The notes beneath the pieces are model-generated. The model saw only the letters and a list, made by a program, of their open reading frames with translations, made no database searches and had not been told where the DNA came from. A DNA stretch of 64,000 nucleotides from an uncultured Bacteroidales bacterium. Its GTDB lineage: Bacteria > Bacteroidota > Bacteroidia > Bacteroidales > UBA932. Every line of letters starts with the position of its first letter. Position 1 is the stretch's first letter. The position numbers and the translations under genes were made by a program. Of the stretch, positions 7,492-16,264 are shown one piece after another. The DNA is taken from contig CALVDE010000017.1 in NCBI GenBank assembly GCA_944326265.1, forward strand, positions 1 to 64,000, given 5' to 3'.

Positions 7492-8337
7492 ATGCCCAGA
7501 ACAAATTTCCAAGATTTACTTGATGCAGGTGTTCACTTCGGTCACCTGAAGAGAAAATGGAATCCCAAGATGGCTCCTTACATTTTCATGGAGAAGAACG
7601 GAATCCATATCATAGACCTGCATAAGACTGTTGTCAAGATAGACGAGGCCGCGAACGTAATGAAGCAGCTCGCACGTGCGGGCCGCCGTATCCTTTTCGT
7701 GGCTACCAAGAAGCAGGCAAAAGACATCGTCGCAGAGTACGCGCAGGGTGTCGGAATGCCTTACGTGACAGAAAGATGGCCCGGTGGAATGCTCACCAAC
7801 TTCCCCACCATCCGCAAAGCTGTCAAGAAGATGCACACCATCGACGAGATGATGACCAACGGTACATTCGAGACCCTTGCAAAGCGCGAGCGTCTTCAGA
7901 TTACCCGTCAGAGAGCAAAGCTCGAGAAGAACCTCGGTTCCATAGCTGATCTCAACCGTCTTCCCGCCGCCCTTTTCGTAGTGGATGTACAGAAAGAGAT
8001 GAATGCCGTCAAGGAGGCCAACCGTCTCAATATCCCCGTTATCGCAGTTGTTGATACATGTTGCGATCCCACCCCCGTTGATTATGTGATTCCGGGTAAT
8101 GACGATGCAGCCAAGTCTGTTTCATGTATCCTCGATGCTCTTTGCGGAGCCATCAAGGAGGGTCTGGAAGAGAGGAAGCTCGAGAAGGACAAAGAGGAAG
8201 AGGCCCGCGAGGCTGACAATGCCGCTTCCGGCAAGAAGATGCGTCCCCGCAAGGGTGCCGCTCCCAAGGCAGAGACAGAGGCCCCCGCAGCAGTAGAGGA
8301 AGCTCCTGCCGCTGAACCCGCAGAAGTTAAGGAGTAA
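7492..8337 (+). CDS. rpsB: Small-subunit ribosomal protein uS2
   Basis: A 281-residue uS2 protein of the 30S subunit. The core (about 1-225) shows [50 protein letters not shown] and VPVIAVVDT-type segments. A charged, Ala/Glu/Pro-rich tail from about 228 to the end is typical of Bacteroidetes S2 and probably disordered. The ATG at 7492 follows an A-rich leader without a strong Shine-Dalgarno sequence, usual for the phylum. Followed after 16 bases by tsf. Confidence 0.96.
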   Translation: MPRTNFQDLLDAGVHFGHLKRKWNPKMAPYIFMEKNGIHIIDLHKTVVKIDEAANVMKQLARAGRRILFVATKKQAKDIVAEYAQGVGMPYVTERWPGGMLTNFPTIRKAVKKMHTIDEMMTNGTFETLAKRERLQITRQRAKLEKNLGSIADLNRLPAALFVVDVQKEMNAVKEANRLNIPVIAVVDTCCDPTPVDYVIPGNDDAAKSVSCILDALCGAIKEGLEERKLEKDKEEEAREADNAASGKKMRPRKGAAPKAETEAPAAVEEAPAAEPAEVKE

Positions 8338-8353
8338 TTTAAATCAGCTGACC

Positions 8354-9349
8354 ATGGAAATTAAAGCAATAGACGTTCAGAAGCTCCGCAAGATGACCGG
8401 AGCCGGTATGATGGACTGCAAGAAGGCTCTCGTAGAGGCCAACGGTGACTATGAGCGCGCAAAGGAGATTATCCGTGAGAAAGGCAAGCTCGTGGCTGCC
8501 AAGAGGGCTGACCGCGAGACTTCCGAGGGTGCTGTCGTAGCCAAGGTGGACGGCAGCAAGGGTATCCTCCTGTGCCTCGGCTGCGAGACTGACTTCGTGG
8601 CCAAGAACGAGGAGTTCCAGGCTCTTGCAAACGCCATCGCCGATGCAGCCATCAAGGCTATGCCCGCCGACATGGAGGCTCTCAAAGCCTGCACCATCGC
8701 TGACGGCCGCACAGTAGAGGCCGCTATCACAGAGCAGATCGGCAAGACCGGTGAGAAGCACTCCCTCGTAGCTTACGAGAAAGTCGAGGCTCCCTATATC
8801 ATCTCCTACATCCACACCATTAACGGCAAGCTCGGCGCAATCGTCGGCTTCAACAAGGAAGTGCCCGTAGAGCTCGCCAAGGGCGTGGCCATGCAGGTTG
8901 CTTCCATGAATCCCGTCGCAGTCAACAAAGAGGCCGTGCCTCAGAGTGTTGTCGACGAGGAGCTCAAGGTGGCCGTGGAGAAGACCAAGGAGGAGCTCGT
9001 AAAGAAGGCAGTGGATGCCGCTCTCAGCAAGGCCGGAATCAATCCCGCCCATGTTGACAGCGAGGACCACATCCAGTCCAACACTGCCAAAGGCTGGCTC
9101 ACCCCCGAGCAGGCTGACCAGGCCCGCGAGATTATCAAGACCGTCTCAGCCGAGAAGGCCGCCAATCTCCAGGAGGCTATGGTCAACAATATTGCCAACG
9201 GCCGTCTGAACAAGTTCTTCAAGGAGAATACCCTTGAGGAGCAAGAGTACCAGATGGGCGACGGCAAGACCTCTGTCAAGGCCGCCATCGCAGCCGTAGA
9301 CAAGGATGCCAAGGTGACCGTCTTCAAGCGCATCTCACTCGTAGACTAA
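8354..9349 (+). CDS. tsf: Translation elongation factor Ts
   Basis: The guanine-nucleotide exchange factor for EF-Tu. The N-terminal UBA-like domain holds [29 protein letters not shown] (about 7-35); the signature [17 protein letters not shown] follows near 77-93. The core repeats continue to residue 331. The length is above the E. coli protein but in the range I know for Bacteroides EF-Ts. It is the last gene of the operon, with a strong terminator 28 bases after the stop. Confidence 0.96.
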   Translation: MEIKAIDVQKLRKMTGAGMMDCKKALVEANGDYERAKEIIREKGKLVAAKRADRETSEGAVVAKVDGSKGILLCLGCETDFVAKNEEFQALANAIADAAIKAMPADMEALKACTIADGRTVEAAITEQIGKTGEKHSLVAYEKVEAPYIISYIHTINGKLGAIVGFNKEVPVELAKGVAMQVASMNPVAVNKEAVPQSVVDEELKVAVEKTKEELVKKAVDAALSKAGINPAHVDSEDHIQSNTAKGWLTPEQADQAREIIKTVSAEKAANLQEAMVNNIANGRLNKFFKENTLEEQEYQMGDGKTSVKAAIAAVDKDAKVTVFKRISLVD

Positions 9350-9376
9350 TCCTGCCCTCAAAGGGCACTCACATAG

Positions 9377-9416
9377 AAAAGGCCGGAAGGATATTGCATC
9401 CCTCCGGCCTTTTTTG
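9377..9416 (+). terminator. Rho-independent terminator of the rplM-tsf operon
   Basis: AAAGGCCGGA pairs with TCCGGCCTTTT around a short loop and runs into a T tract. A textbook intrinsic terminator, and likely to serve the convergent lipoprotein operon as well. Confidence 0.9.
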
Positions 9417-9435
9417 TTGGTCGGGGCCGTATGGC

Positions 9436-11334
9436 CTACATTTCGAAGTCCTCGGGGAAAAGCTCCGGGATGCTGTCGATAGGCAGCGCATCGTCTTTGC
9501 TTGCTGTGAACCGGCATTTGTGCAGCTCCCCGACATTTCCGTCCGCGTCTACCGCAACACTGAGGATTACATATTCCTTGTCCCATTCCGCTCCGTAGGA
9601 AAGGTGGTAGCGGTCCTTGTTGTAGTAACCTTGTTGCAGAAGAGAGGTTATAAGTTCATCGTCAGAAAAGGAAAGCTGGGAGATGTCGTAGATATTCGAG
9701 TACCATTTTACGGCATTGTCGCTGTAGGTAAGCTCTGCTCCGAGAATTGCGTATCCGCCGTAGTGCCCGAAGGCCATCAGGTTGAGTTCTCTCCAGTCGT
9801 CACCGTCGGTCAGGATGGCCTCTGCTGTCACTGTCGCTGAGGATGTCACGGCCTCCGGAGTAGTGAACGGCTCGCTGAATGAGGAAGCTGATGCCTTTTC
9901 TCCTGTAGTCTCGTCAACCCAGAATCCGTAGACATAGTACTCGGTGTCGCCGGTCAGGGAGGTGAATGAGTACTCATCTGGTTCAGCTCCACGTGTACAC
10001 TGCATGTAGATGTAGTCAGGCAGAGAGATGAAGTCCGCATATTCTCCGTACTGCTCGATTCTTCTCTCATTCATCATGTCCAGAAACCACCGGCTGATAG
10101 TCTCTTCGTCACCTCCGAGCTCCATGTACTGCTCTGATGTCATTACGTTCCAGTAGTAGAATGCTCTTGCGTCCCTGGCCTGAGCCGTTATTACGGCAGT
10201 TCTGGAAGTCACGTCTTTTACGCTGAAGTCCAGCGCATAGTCTATCTCCATGAATTCTGTCGTAGTGAACTCCTCGACTGTCACATCGGTGATGGTCAGG
10301 GCCGTCATGTCCACTCCTACGGCGCAGGCGTAGTATCTGGTTTCCTCAGCCAGACCGGATGCATGCTGGGTGTACTCTCCGTAGACGCAGATGACCCTTA
10401 TGGTCTCCTCAAGTGTCAGCGGATGGATGACGCGCGAGGTCATGTAGTTGTAGATGTAGGCGTTCCAGTCCTGGCTGACTTCTCCGTATCCTGCCTCGTC
10501 GAATACTTCATAGTAGTAATATACCGATTCGTCGGAGGGCCGGAAAGTCACAGCCGCGCTGTTGTCTGTCACACCGGACACCGTAATGTCGATCGTACAT
10601 CCGCTGGGCTGGCCGTCGGGTACCGGAAGCGTCTCCATCGTGCATGTGAAGATACCGGTGAGTGCATTTCCGGATGCGTCCGGACCATATACATAGACGG
10701 TGTGCTCCGTGTTGGGGTAGAGACCGTAGACTGCGGCATCCTGCTCTCCCTGATAGGAGAAGAGACTCAGGACATCCGCGAAGGTCATTCCGTTGATGTC
10801 CGCGAGATTCTGCACGTATCCTATGGTCCATGCTTCGGCACTGTCAGCTGCAAACTCATCTGACGGCTGCGCCATTACCAGATATGTCATCCCTGGATCG
10901 GCAGGAGTCACGTGTACGCTTAGTGTGTCGTAGTAAGCGGTACCCGGTGTCAGGACAAACGGAACGGACGTGCCGTATTGCAGTGCGGTGACATTTACGG
11001 GCTCTGCTCCTTCATACGTGAAGGTGATTTCGGCAGTTCTTTCTGTGGCGGAGCCGTTCGCCTCCACTTCTGCAGTCATCCTGCCGTCAGTCACGGATTC
11101 GATATGGAGCCATGTCTCGGAGCATACAGCTTCCAGCGTCACTCCTTCGACCGGATTGGCTACGCTGACTGCCAGCTCAAAAGTTCCGCCTTCAGGGGCT
11201 ATCGGGGAAGGGTCTGCGACAGAAATGACCGGATCCTGCGTTACCGGGGTCTTGTCCACGCATCCTGCCAATGCAGCGAGCATCGGCAGAAGTGCGCAGA
11301 ACAATATTATTCCATTGATACGGGCAGTTTTCAT
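9436..11334 (-). CDS. BACON-domain surface lipoprotein (632 aa)
   Basis: It has a lipoprotein signal with Cys in ALAGC (about residue 24). A BACON/Ig-like domain follows at about 35-125 (EGGTFELAVSVANP...WLHIESV), then repeated Fn3-like modules. These carry a recurring pattern of 'PSDESVYYYYEVFD', a Tyr-rich helix-like stretch, then 'ETRYYACAVGVD'. BACON domains are known in Bacteroidetes surface and glycan-related proteins, but no catalytic domain is seen, so the ligand is unknown. Its ATG overlaps the stop of the upstream BACON gene (ATGA at 11334-11331), so it is translationally coupled. It converges with the ribosomal operon terminator. Confidence 0.8.
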   Translation of the reverse strand: MKTARINGIILFCALLPMLAALAGCVDKTPVTQDPVISVADPSPIAPEGGTFELAVSVANPVEGVTLEAVCSETWLHIESVTDGRMTAEVEANGSATERTAEITFTYEGAEPVNVTALQYGTSVPFVLTPGTAYYDTLSVHVTPADPGMTYLVMAQPSDEFAADSAEAWTIGYVQNLADINGMTFADVLSLFSYQGEQDAAVYGLYPNTEHTVYVYGPDASGNALTGIFTCTMETLPVPDGQPSGCTIDITVSGVTDNSAAVTFRPSDESVYYYYEVFDEAGYGEVSQDWNAYIYNYMTSRVIHPLTLEETIRVICVYGEYTQHASGLAEETRYYACAVGVDMTALTITDVTVEEFTTTEFMEIDYALDFSVKDVTSRTAVITAQARDARAFYYWNVMTSEQYMELGGDEETISRWFLDMMNERRIEQYGEYADFISLPDYIYMQCTRGAEPDEYSFTSLTGDTEYYVYGFWVDETTGEKASASSFSEPFTTPEAVTSSATVTAEAILTDGDDWRELNLMAFGHYGGYAILGAELTYSDNAVKWYSNIYDISQLSFSDDELITSLLQQGYYNKDRYHLSYGAEWDKEYVILSVAVDADGNVGELHKCRFTASKDDALPIDSIPELFPEDFEM

Positions 11335-13535
11335 CGGGATACCTTTTTGGGTTCGCTGTCAGCGGATTTGTACATTACGACCTTTGGCATGTGGACGGGG
11401 CTGTCGAGCTCTGTCCTGGAATGTCCGGGGGCGTAGTAGGGGTATTCCGGTTTTTCAAATTCGGAGATGTCATTGGCTCCTTCTTTGGTGAAGGTGGTGG
11501 TAAGGCGGAATACCTTGCTGTAGTTCTCATCGGGACCGATGGCTACGGCCAGGATGGTGTGCTCGGTGTCCCAGTTGGCCCAGTAAAGTTTCTCTGTAGG
11601 GCACCATGAACCGCTGTAGCTGAGGGTCTCTGCTATTTCCTGATCGGAGATTGCCGAAGTGGGATCATTAGGGTCTTCCTCCACCATCTCGCCATACCAT
11701 GTCTTGGCATCCTCGCTGGCGGTGAATGTCACGGATACATACACTTTGCCCTGTCCGTCAGGATAATCGTCAGGATACATCTCGTACAGCTCGTCTCCGT
11801 CAAAGTACTGGTTCACTACAGCCGTGACGGTGGCGGTACTCTCCTGTCTGGGTATTGTGGAGAAAGACGGGCTGATTACAACGTCGGCTGTAAGGTTGCC
11901 GTACTCGTCGATGCAGGCGACCCAGTTGTAGTAGGTGGTGCCGGGCTCAAGAGTCTGGTAATACATGTAGCTCTGCACTCCGTCGCAGCGGGCATAGTCG
12001 ATGCTTGTAACGTTGTTCTCGATGTATTCGGCCACATATCCCTCCATGTCGTCCTTGTAGGCCAGATAGTCCTCTTCGGCAATCAGGTCGTAGATGTAGG
12101 GTACGTACTCATCGGAAGGGGTTATCTTCACGTCCGCGCTCTTTGCCGTGATGTTGGTGAATTCAAAATCGAATGTGCAGTCCTGTGGATCGGTCTCAGG
12201 AGACAGGGTGGTGTAATCAAACCGGAATATCTCTGTGGTGGGCACTACGTCGTAGTATCCGCCCGATACTCCGAATATCAGCACCATGTATCTTGTACCG
12301 GCGAGGTTCACGTGCTCATTGGTGTATTCGCTGACCCCGCTTGTAGAGTAGAAGGGAATGACGAATCCGTCCTCGGCCAGGATGGCGTCCATAAGCTCTT
12401 CATCGGAGAGGTCCTCATATTCGGCCACTGGACGCACGCAGTGATAGTAGGAAACAGAGTCATTGCTGGGTGTCACCGTATAGTCGGTTCCGTCGTAAGT
12501 GGTGTTGCTGAACTCTACCTCGAAGGATGTGCCGGGCATTTCCAGTGTGGTGTATTCCTCTGATGCTATCTCGGAAGACACCTTACCCTCGTCGTTCAGT
12601 CCGGCGGCGAAAGCCACATACTCTGTCTCAGGTCTCAGGTTGTCGAATGTCCAGCTCTGCTTCCCTGTGTCGCACAGAACATTCATGGCTTCCTCCACAC
12701 TTCCGTAATTATTAATCGCCTCCGCCATCATGTTCTCCATGTAGACGGCGAGATCTCCGGAGTGATGCTCGTTCAGGATACTTTTCTGGATTACATCGAA
12801 ATAATATCTGGCCGTCTCTACAGAAGGTGTTACGGTCATGTCCGTCGATGTCGCCGTAATATTCTCCAGAACTATGGTCAGCACCAGAGGGTCGGGACCC
12901 AGCTGGCTTACTTTCAATGTCGCGGTCTGAACTGCCCCGTCTTCTCCGGCAGTGACGGTGACGGTCGCTGTGGGAAGTTCCTCTGCATCGGAATTGGCGG
13001 CTGCGCTTACCGTAAACTGTGTCTCGCTGATCTTCTCCACAGGGAAATGGTCAGGATTGTCCGATTCTACGGTCCATTCGGCATTGGATGTGACAGTTAT
13101 GGTCTCTTTGCCGCCCTCGGCTCCGAACACGATGTCTTCAGAGGGGTCAAGTGTCAATGTTACGGCTGACCGGCCTTTCTGGCTCACCAGAATGGTTTCG
13201 GTGACGGAATCATCTCCTTCACCGGCTGTAACTGTGACGGTGACGGCCGGGATGTCTTCCTCGCTTTCATTGGGCGCGGCTGTAATCGAGAACGTGGTGT
13301 CTGTCAGTGTCTGGACGGAGAAGTGTCCGGACTTTTCGGCACTCACCTCCCAGTTCCTGTTAGAGACAACCCTTACGGTCTCGGTGCCGCCCGCTGCTTC
13401 AAAGACTATCTCGTCAGAGGGGTCGAGCTCCAGGGATGCAGGTTCGTCAGGTTTAAGCTGTTCCTCGCATCCAGCGATAACAAAAAATGATAGAAGTGCT
13501 GTGAACAGCAGGGGAAGATAGGGTAGTTTCTTCAT
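11331..13535 (-). CDS. Double-BACON modular lipoprotein (734 aa)
   Basis: Lipoprotein signal with Cys in FVIAGC (about residue 23). There are two consecutive BACON/Ig-like domains, about 35-120 and 127-212, each built on 'LDPSxDIVFxAxGG...V.SN..W.V......F.V'. Three or more Fn3-like modules of roughly 110-130 residues follow, sharing 'VTPS...YYYDV' and 'TxYxxxAxGxxxxG'. It is the first gene of a two-gene operon with the paralogous protein downstream, probably exported to the cell surface. No enzyme motif is visible. The large Fn3-like share suggests binding or scaffolding, which is inference. Confidence 0.8.
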   Translation of the reverse strand: MKKLPYLPLLFTALLSFFVIAGCEEQLKPDEPASLELDPSDEIVFEAAGGTETVRVVSNRNWEVSAEKSGHFSVQTLTDTTFSITAAPNESEEDIPAVTVTVTAGEGDDSVTETILVSQKGRSAVTLTLDPSEDIVFGAEGGKETITVTSNAEWTVESDNPDHFPVEKISETQFTVSAAANSDAEELPTATVTVTAGEDGAVQTATLKVSQLGPDPLVLTIVLENITATSTDMTVTPSVETARYYFDVIQKSILNEHHSGDLAVYMENMMAEAINNYGSVEEAMNVLCDTGKQSWTFDNLRPETEYVAFAAGLNDEGKVSSEIASEEYTTLEMPGTSFEVEFSNTTYDGTDYTVTPSNDSVSYYHCVRPVAEYEDLSDEELMDAILAEDGFVIPFYSTSGVSEYTNEHVNLAGTRYMVLIFGVSGGYYDVVPTTEIFRFDYTTLSPETDPQDCTFDFEFTNITAKSADVKITPSDEYVPYIYDLIAEEDYLAYKDDMEGYVAEYIENNVTSIDYARCDGVQSYMYYQTLEPGTTYYNWVACIDEYGNLTADVVISPSFSTIPRQESTATVTAVVNQYFDGDELYEMYPDDYPDGQGKVYVSVTFTASEDAKTWYGEMVEEDPNDPTSAISDQEIAETLSYSGSWCPTEKLYWANWDTEHTILAVAIGPDENYSKVFRLTTTFTKEGANDISEFEKPEYPYYAPGHSRTELDSPVHMPKVVMYKSADSEPKKVSR

Positions 13536-13576
13536 GAAATTTTGATTTTAGAAGATTAATAATTCGCTTAACGAAC

Positions 13577-13610
13577 CAAAGTTAATATAATAATGCGGGA
13601 AACCGCCAAA
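13577..13610 (-). promoter_or_regulatory. Promoter of the BACON lipoprotein operon
   Basis: On the minus strand TTTG at 13610-13607, 22 bases, then TAACTTTG at 13584-13577. The -7 match is good; the spacing is slightly long. Confidence 0.5.
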
Positions 13611-13619
13611 TAATGGCGG
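13603..13619. terminator. Short hairpin between two lipoprotein genes
   Basis: CCGCCA (13603-13608) pairs with TGGCGG (13614-13619), loop AATAA, just after the propeller gene's stop on the minus strand. It lacks a good T tract on that side, so it is a weak terminator or attenuator at best. Confidence 0.4.
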
Positions 13620-13625
13620 AACATT

Positions 13626-14807
13626 TTATTTTTTTATGGGTGCGAGGATGACGATGTTGTTGCTCTCGGGGGTCAGGTTCTCGAGGATGGCGGAGATGCT
13701 GGCCTTGGTCTTGTCGGAGAGGTTTCCGTCCCTCAGGGCTTTCTCAGCGGCTTCTGTGAAACTTTCAGGGTCCATGATGCCGTACCAGTAGCCGCCGGCG
13801 AAGGATACGTAGTCGGTCTCTTTGGCCAGATAGTCGTTGTAGAATGTGGTTCTGATGCTTTCGCCCGTGTTCCGGTCGGTGATGACGTACTCGGGCTTGC
13901 CGGTGCTGAATCCCCATTCAGTCTGTACGGGGTAGCTTACGCTGGTGATGAAGTGTCCGGGCAGCATGATATAGGAGTGGATGGGGGCATCCTCGTTGAC
14001 GTTGAGGCTGTAGTCCTCGGATTCCACTTCCTTGGTGTGGAAGTCAATGGTGTAGACCGGATTGACGGTGCCCTCGCTGATTACGTACAGAGAGTCCTGT
14101 CTGCCGCCCCAGGTTATGAGCGACAGGTCGAAGGCTCCCTCGGTGTTGCCGCTGCTTTCAATCTCATTGCTGAAGTCGGGGGTAATGGCCAGATGTCCGG
14201 ACGGTATCTCCCAGAGTACGTTGCCCTGCATGTCCTGCTGCCACGCGATCACCGGCACTATGTCCCTGAACGGCAGTGCGGCGACAGTTACCGTGCCGGC
14301 CTTCGGGTCTACCTGGAACTGTCCTTTGGGCACGAAGTATTTCAGAGGAATTTCCTTTTTGAACTTGCCGGTGGCGATGTCGAAGCCCAGGAGAGTCTTG
14401 GTCTGCCAGGGCAGTAGCCAGACAGTACCGTCCTGCTCGTCTATCCTCGGAGATCCGTAGGTGTTGAGGTATTCGCCCGGGCCGCGTCCGATCGTTCCTA
14501 CGTCGCAGAGGAACTTGCCGGTTGCACGGTCGTATAGCTTGGCCGGACCGCGCATGGATGCTCCTATGCATATATAGTGATCGCTGAATGCGTAGTTGTA
14601 GCCGGTGGCGAATGCCTCGATCCGGCTGTCCAGGGCGATGAACTCGGGCTCGCCCGTCAGTTCGGAGATATTCATTGCCGGGGCCTGGTTGACCCGGTTG
14701 AAATTGACACTGATGAGTTCTCCGTCGTTTTTCTGTCCGCATGCGGTTGCGATGACTGCGGCCGCTCCTGCGGCAAGTGCTCTAAGTAGATGTGCTGTTG
14801 CTCTCAT
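13626..14807 (-). CDS. 6-bladed beta-propeller lipoprotein
   Basis: A 393-residue protein with a lipoprotein-type signal (Cys at about 23 in VIATACGQ) and a repeated beta-strand pattern of the Bacteroidetes 6-bladed beta-propeller family: 'EPEFIALDSRIEAFATGYNYAFSDHYICIG', 'KLYDRATGKFLCDVGTIGRGPGEY' and 'VWLLPWQTKTLLGFDIATGKF'. The 'GRGPGEY' turn is characteristic. Members are periplasmic or surface lipoproteins of unknown ligand. A promoter of perfect spacing lies upstream, and it is apparently a single-gene unit. Confidence 0.75.
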   Translation of the reverse strand: MRATAHLLRALAAGAAAVIATACGQKNDGELISVNFNRVNQAPAMNISELTGEPEFIALDSRIEAFATGYNYAFSDHYICIGASMRGPAKLYDRATGKFLCDVGTIGRGPGEYLNTYGSPRIDEQDGTVWLLPWQTKTLLGFDIATGKFKKEIPLKYFVPKGQFQVDPKAGTVTVAALPFRDIVPVIAWQQDMQGNVLWEIPSGHLAITPDFSNEIESSGNTEGAFDLSLITWGGRQDSLYVISEGTVNPVYTIDFHTKEVESEDYSLNVNEDAPIHSYIMLPGHFITSVSYPVQTEWGFSTGKPEYVITDRNTGESIRTTFYNDYLAKETDYVSFAGGYWYGIMDPESFTEAAEKALRDGNLSDKTKASISAILENLTPESNNIVILAPIKK

Positions 14808-14836
14808 GGTGTTTTACAGTTAGTGGTTTGTGCTTC

Positions 14837-14867
14837 CAAATGTAGCAAAATATCCCGATTCAACAAA
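14837..14867 (-). promoter_or_regulatory. Consensus promoter of the propeller lipoprotein
   Basis: On the minus strand TTTG at 14867-14864, exactly 19 bases, then TACATTTG at 14844-14837. Full match to the Bacteroidetes consensus; leader about 24 bases. Confidence 0.75.
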
Positions 14868-14917
14868 ATTTTCTAGTTATATTTGAGCGAAGACGGCTCG
14901 TTTTCCCGAAGGGGCTA

Positions 14918-14957
14918 AAAGAAAGCCCGGAACCATCGTGGAATGGGACCGGGGCTT
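14918..14957 (-). terminator. Intrinsic terminator downstream of kbl
   Basis: Read on the minus strand, AAGCCCCGG pairs with CCGGGCTT, followed by TCTTTT. It lies about 80 bases after the kbl stop. Confidence 0.7.
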
Positions 14958-15035
14958 GTGGTCTGCGGCTGGAAGTGCGGTCGTGCGGATGCCGGAGGAC
15001 ATGCCTGACCGGACGCAGCCGTGTGAGTGATCTTG

Positions 15036-16226
15036 TTATTTCAGGACACCGAGTTCCTTGCCGATCTTGGTGAAGGCTGCGACGCATCTGTCGAGGTGCT
15101 CCTTCTTGTGGCCGGCGGATACCTGTACGCGGATACGGGCTTGATCTTTGGGCACTACAGGGTAGTAGAAGCCGGTTACGAAGATACCTTCGTCCTGCAG
15201 GCGTGCGGCCATCTCCTGGGACAGCTTGGCATCGTACAGCATGACTGCGCAGATAGCTGACTCGGTGGGCTTGATGTCGAAGCCGGCTGCCTTCATCTTG
15301 CTGATGAAGTAGTCGGTGTTCTCGTGCAGGCGGTCCTGGAGTTCGTTGGACTCCTTCATCATGTCGAACATGCGGATACCTGCTGCTGCGATCATGGGAG
15401 GAATCGAGTTGGAGAACAGATAAGGTCTCGACCTCTGGCGCAGCATGGCGATGATCTCCTTCTTACCGGTGGTGAATCCGCCTACGGAGCCGCCGAATGC
15501 CTTTCCGAGAGTGCCTGTGATGATCTCGATCTGGCCGCGGAGGTTGTAGCGCTCGGTAACGCCGCGTCCGGTCTTGCCTACGACGCCGGCTGAATGCGAC
15601 TCATCGACCATAACCATGGCGTTGTACTTCTCGGCGAGGGCGTGGATCTTGTCCAGAGGGCATACATTGCCGTCCATCGAGAACACACCGTCGGTGACGA
15701 TGATGCGGTGACGCTGGGCCTGGGCTTCCTGGAGGCATTTCTCCAGCTCTGCCATATCAGCGTTGGCATAACGGTATCTCTTGGCCTTGCACAGACGCAC
15801 GCCGTCGATGATGGAGGCGTGGTTTAGGGAGTCGGAGATAATGGCGTCCTGCTCGTTCAGAAGGGGCTCGAATACACCTCCGTTTGCATCGAAGCAGGCT
15901 GCATAGAGGATAGTGTCCTCAGTTCCGAAGAACTCGGCGATCTTGGCCTCGAGGGTCTTCTGCAGGTCGCCTGTACCGCAGATGAAACGCACGCTGGCCA
16001 TTCCGTAGCCGTGTGTGTCGAGAGCTTCCTTGGCGGCGTTTACCAATTCCTTGCTGTCGGCAAGTCCGAGGTAGTTGTTGGCGCAGAAGTTAAGGGCCTT
16101 GGTGCCGTCCTGAAGAGTGATTTCGGGACCCTGGGGGGTTACGATAACGCGCTCCTCTTTGTAGAGGCCGGCTTCCCTGATGCTGTTCAGCTCATTCTGA
16201 AGATAGGCTTGAAAATCTTTGTACAT
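15036..16226 (-). CDS. kbl: Glycine C-acetyltransferase (KBL)
   Basis: A PLP enzyme of the alpha-oxoamine synthase family; with threonine dehydrogenase it turns 2-amino-3-ketobutyrate and CoA into glycine and acetyl-CoA. Key sites: NNYLGL near 50-55, D208 (MVDESHSAGVVGKTGRG) contacting the PLP ring nitrogen, and the Schiff-base lysine K242 in ITGTLGKAFGG. Length 396 is normal. RQRSRPYLFSNSIPP is a KBL-type segment and separates it from KAS/BioF-like members, but a serine palmitoyltransferase-like relative cannot be fully excluded without alignment. No tdh gene is in the window. Transcribed alone from its own -7 element. Confidence 0.9.
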   Translation of the reverse strand: MYKDFQAYLQNELNSIREAGLYKEERVIVTPQGPEITLQDGTKALNFCANNYLGLADSKELVNAAKEALDTHGYGMASVRFICGTGDLQKTLEAKIAEFFGTEDTILYAACFDANGGVFEPLLNEQDAIISDSLNHASIIDGVRLCKAKRYRYANADMAELEKCLQEAQAQRHRIIVTDGVFSMDGNVCPLDKIHALAEKYNAMVMVDESHSAGVVGKTGRGVTERYNLRGQIEIITGTLGKAFGGSVGGFTTGKKEIIAMLRQRSRPYLFSNSIPPMIAAAGIRMFDMMKESNELQDRLHENTDYFISKMKAAGFDIKPTESAICAVMLYDAKLSQEMAARLQDEGIFVTGFYYPVVPKDQARIRVQVSAGHKKEHLDRCVAAFTKIGKELGVLK

Positions 16227-16250
16227 AATATTGCGTATTTAGTTTGGGCG

Positions 16251-16258
16251 CAAAGGTA
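16251..16258 (-). promoter_or_regulatory. -7 element for kbl
   Basis: TACCTTTG on the minus strand, 25 bases from the kbl ATG. No clear TTTG was found at the -33 position. Confidence 0.45.
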
Positions 16259-16264
16259 GTAAAT

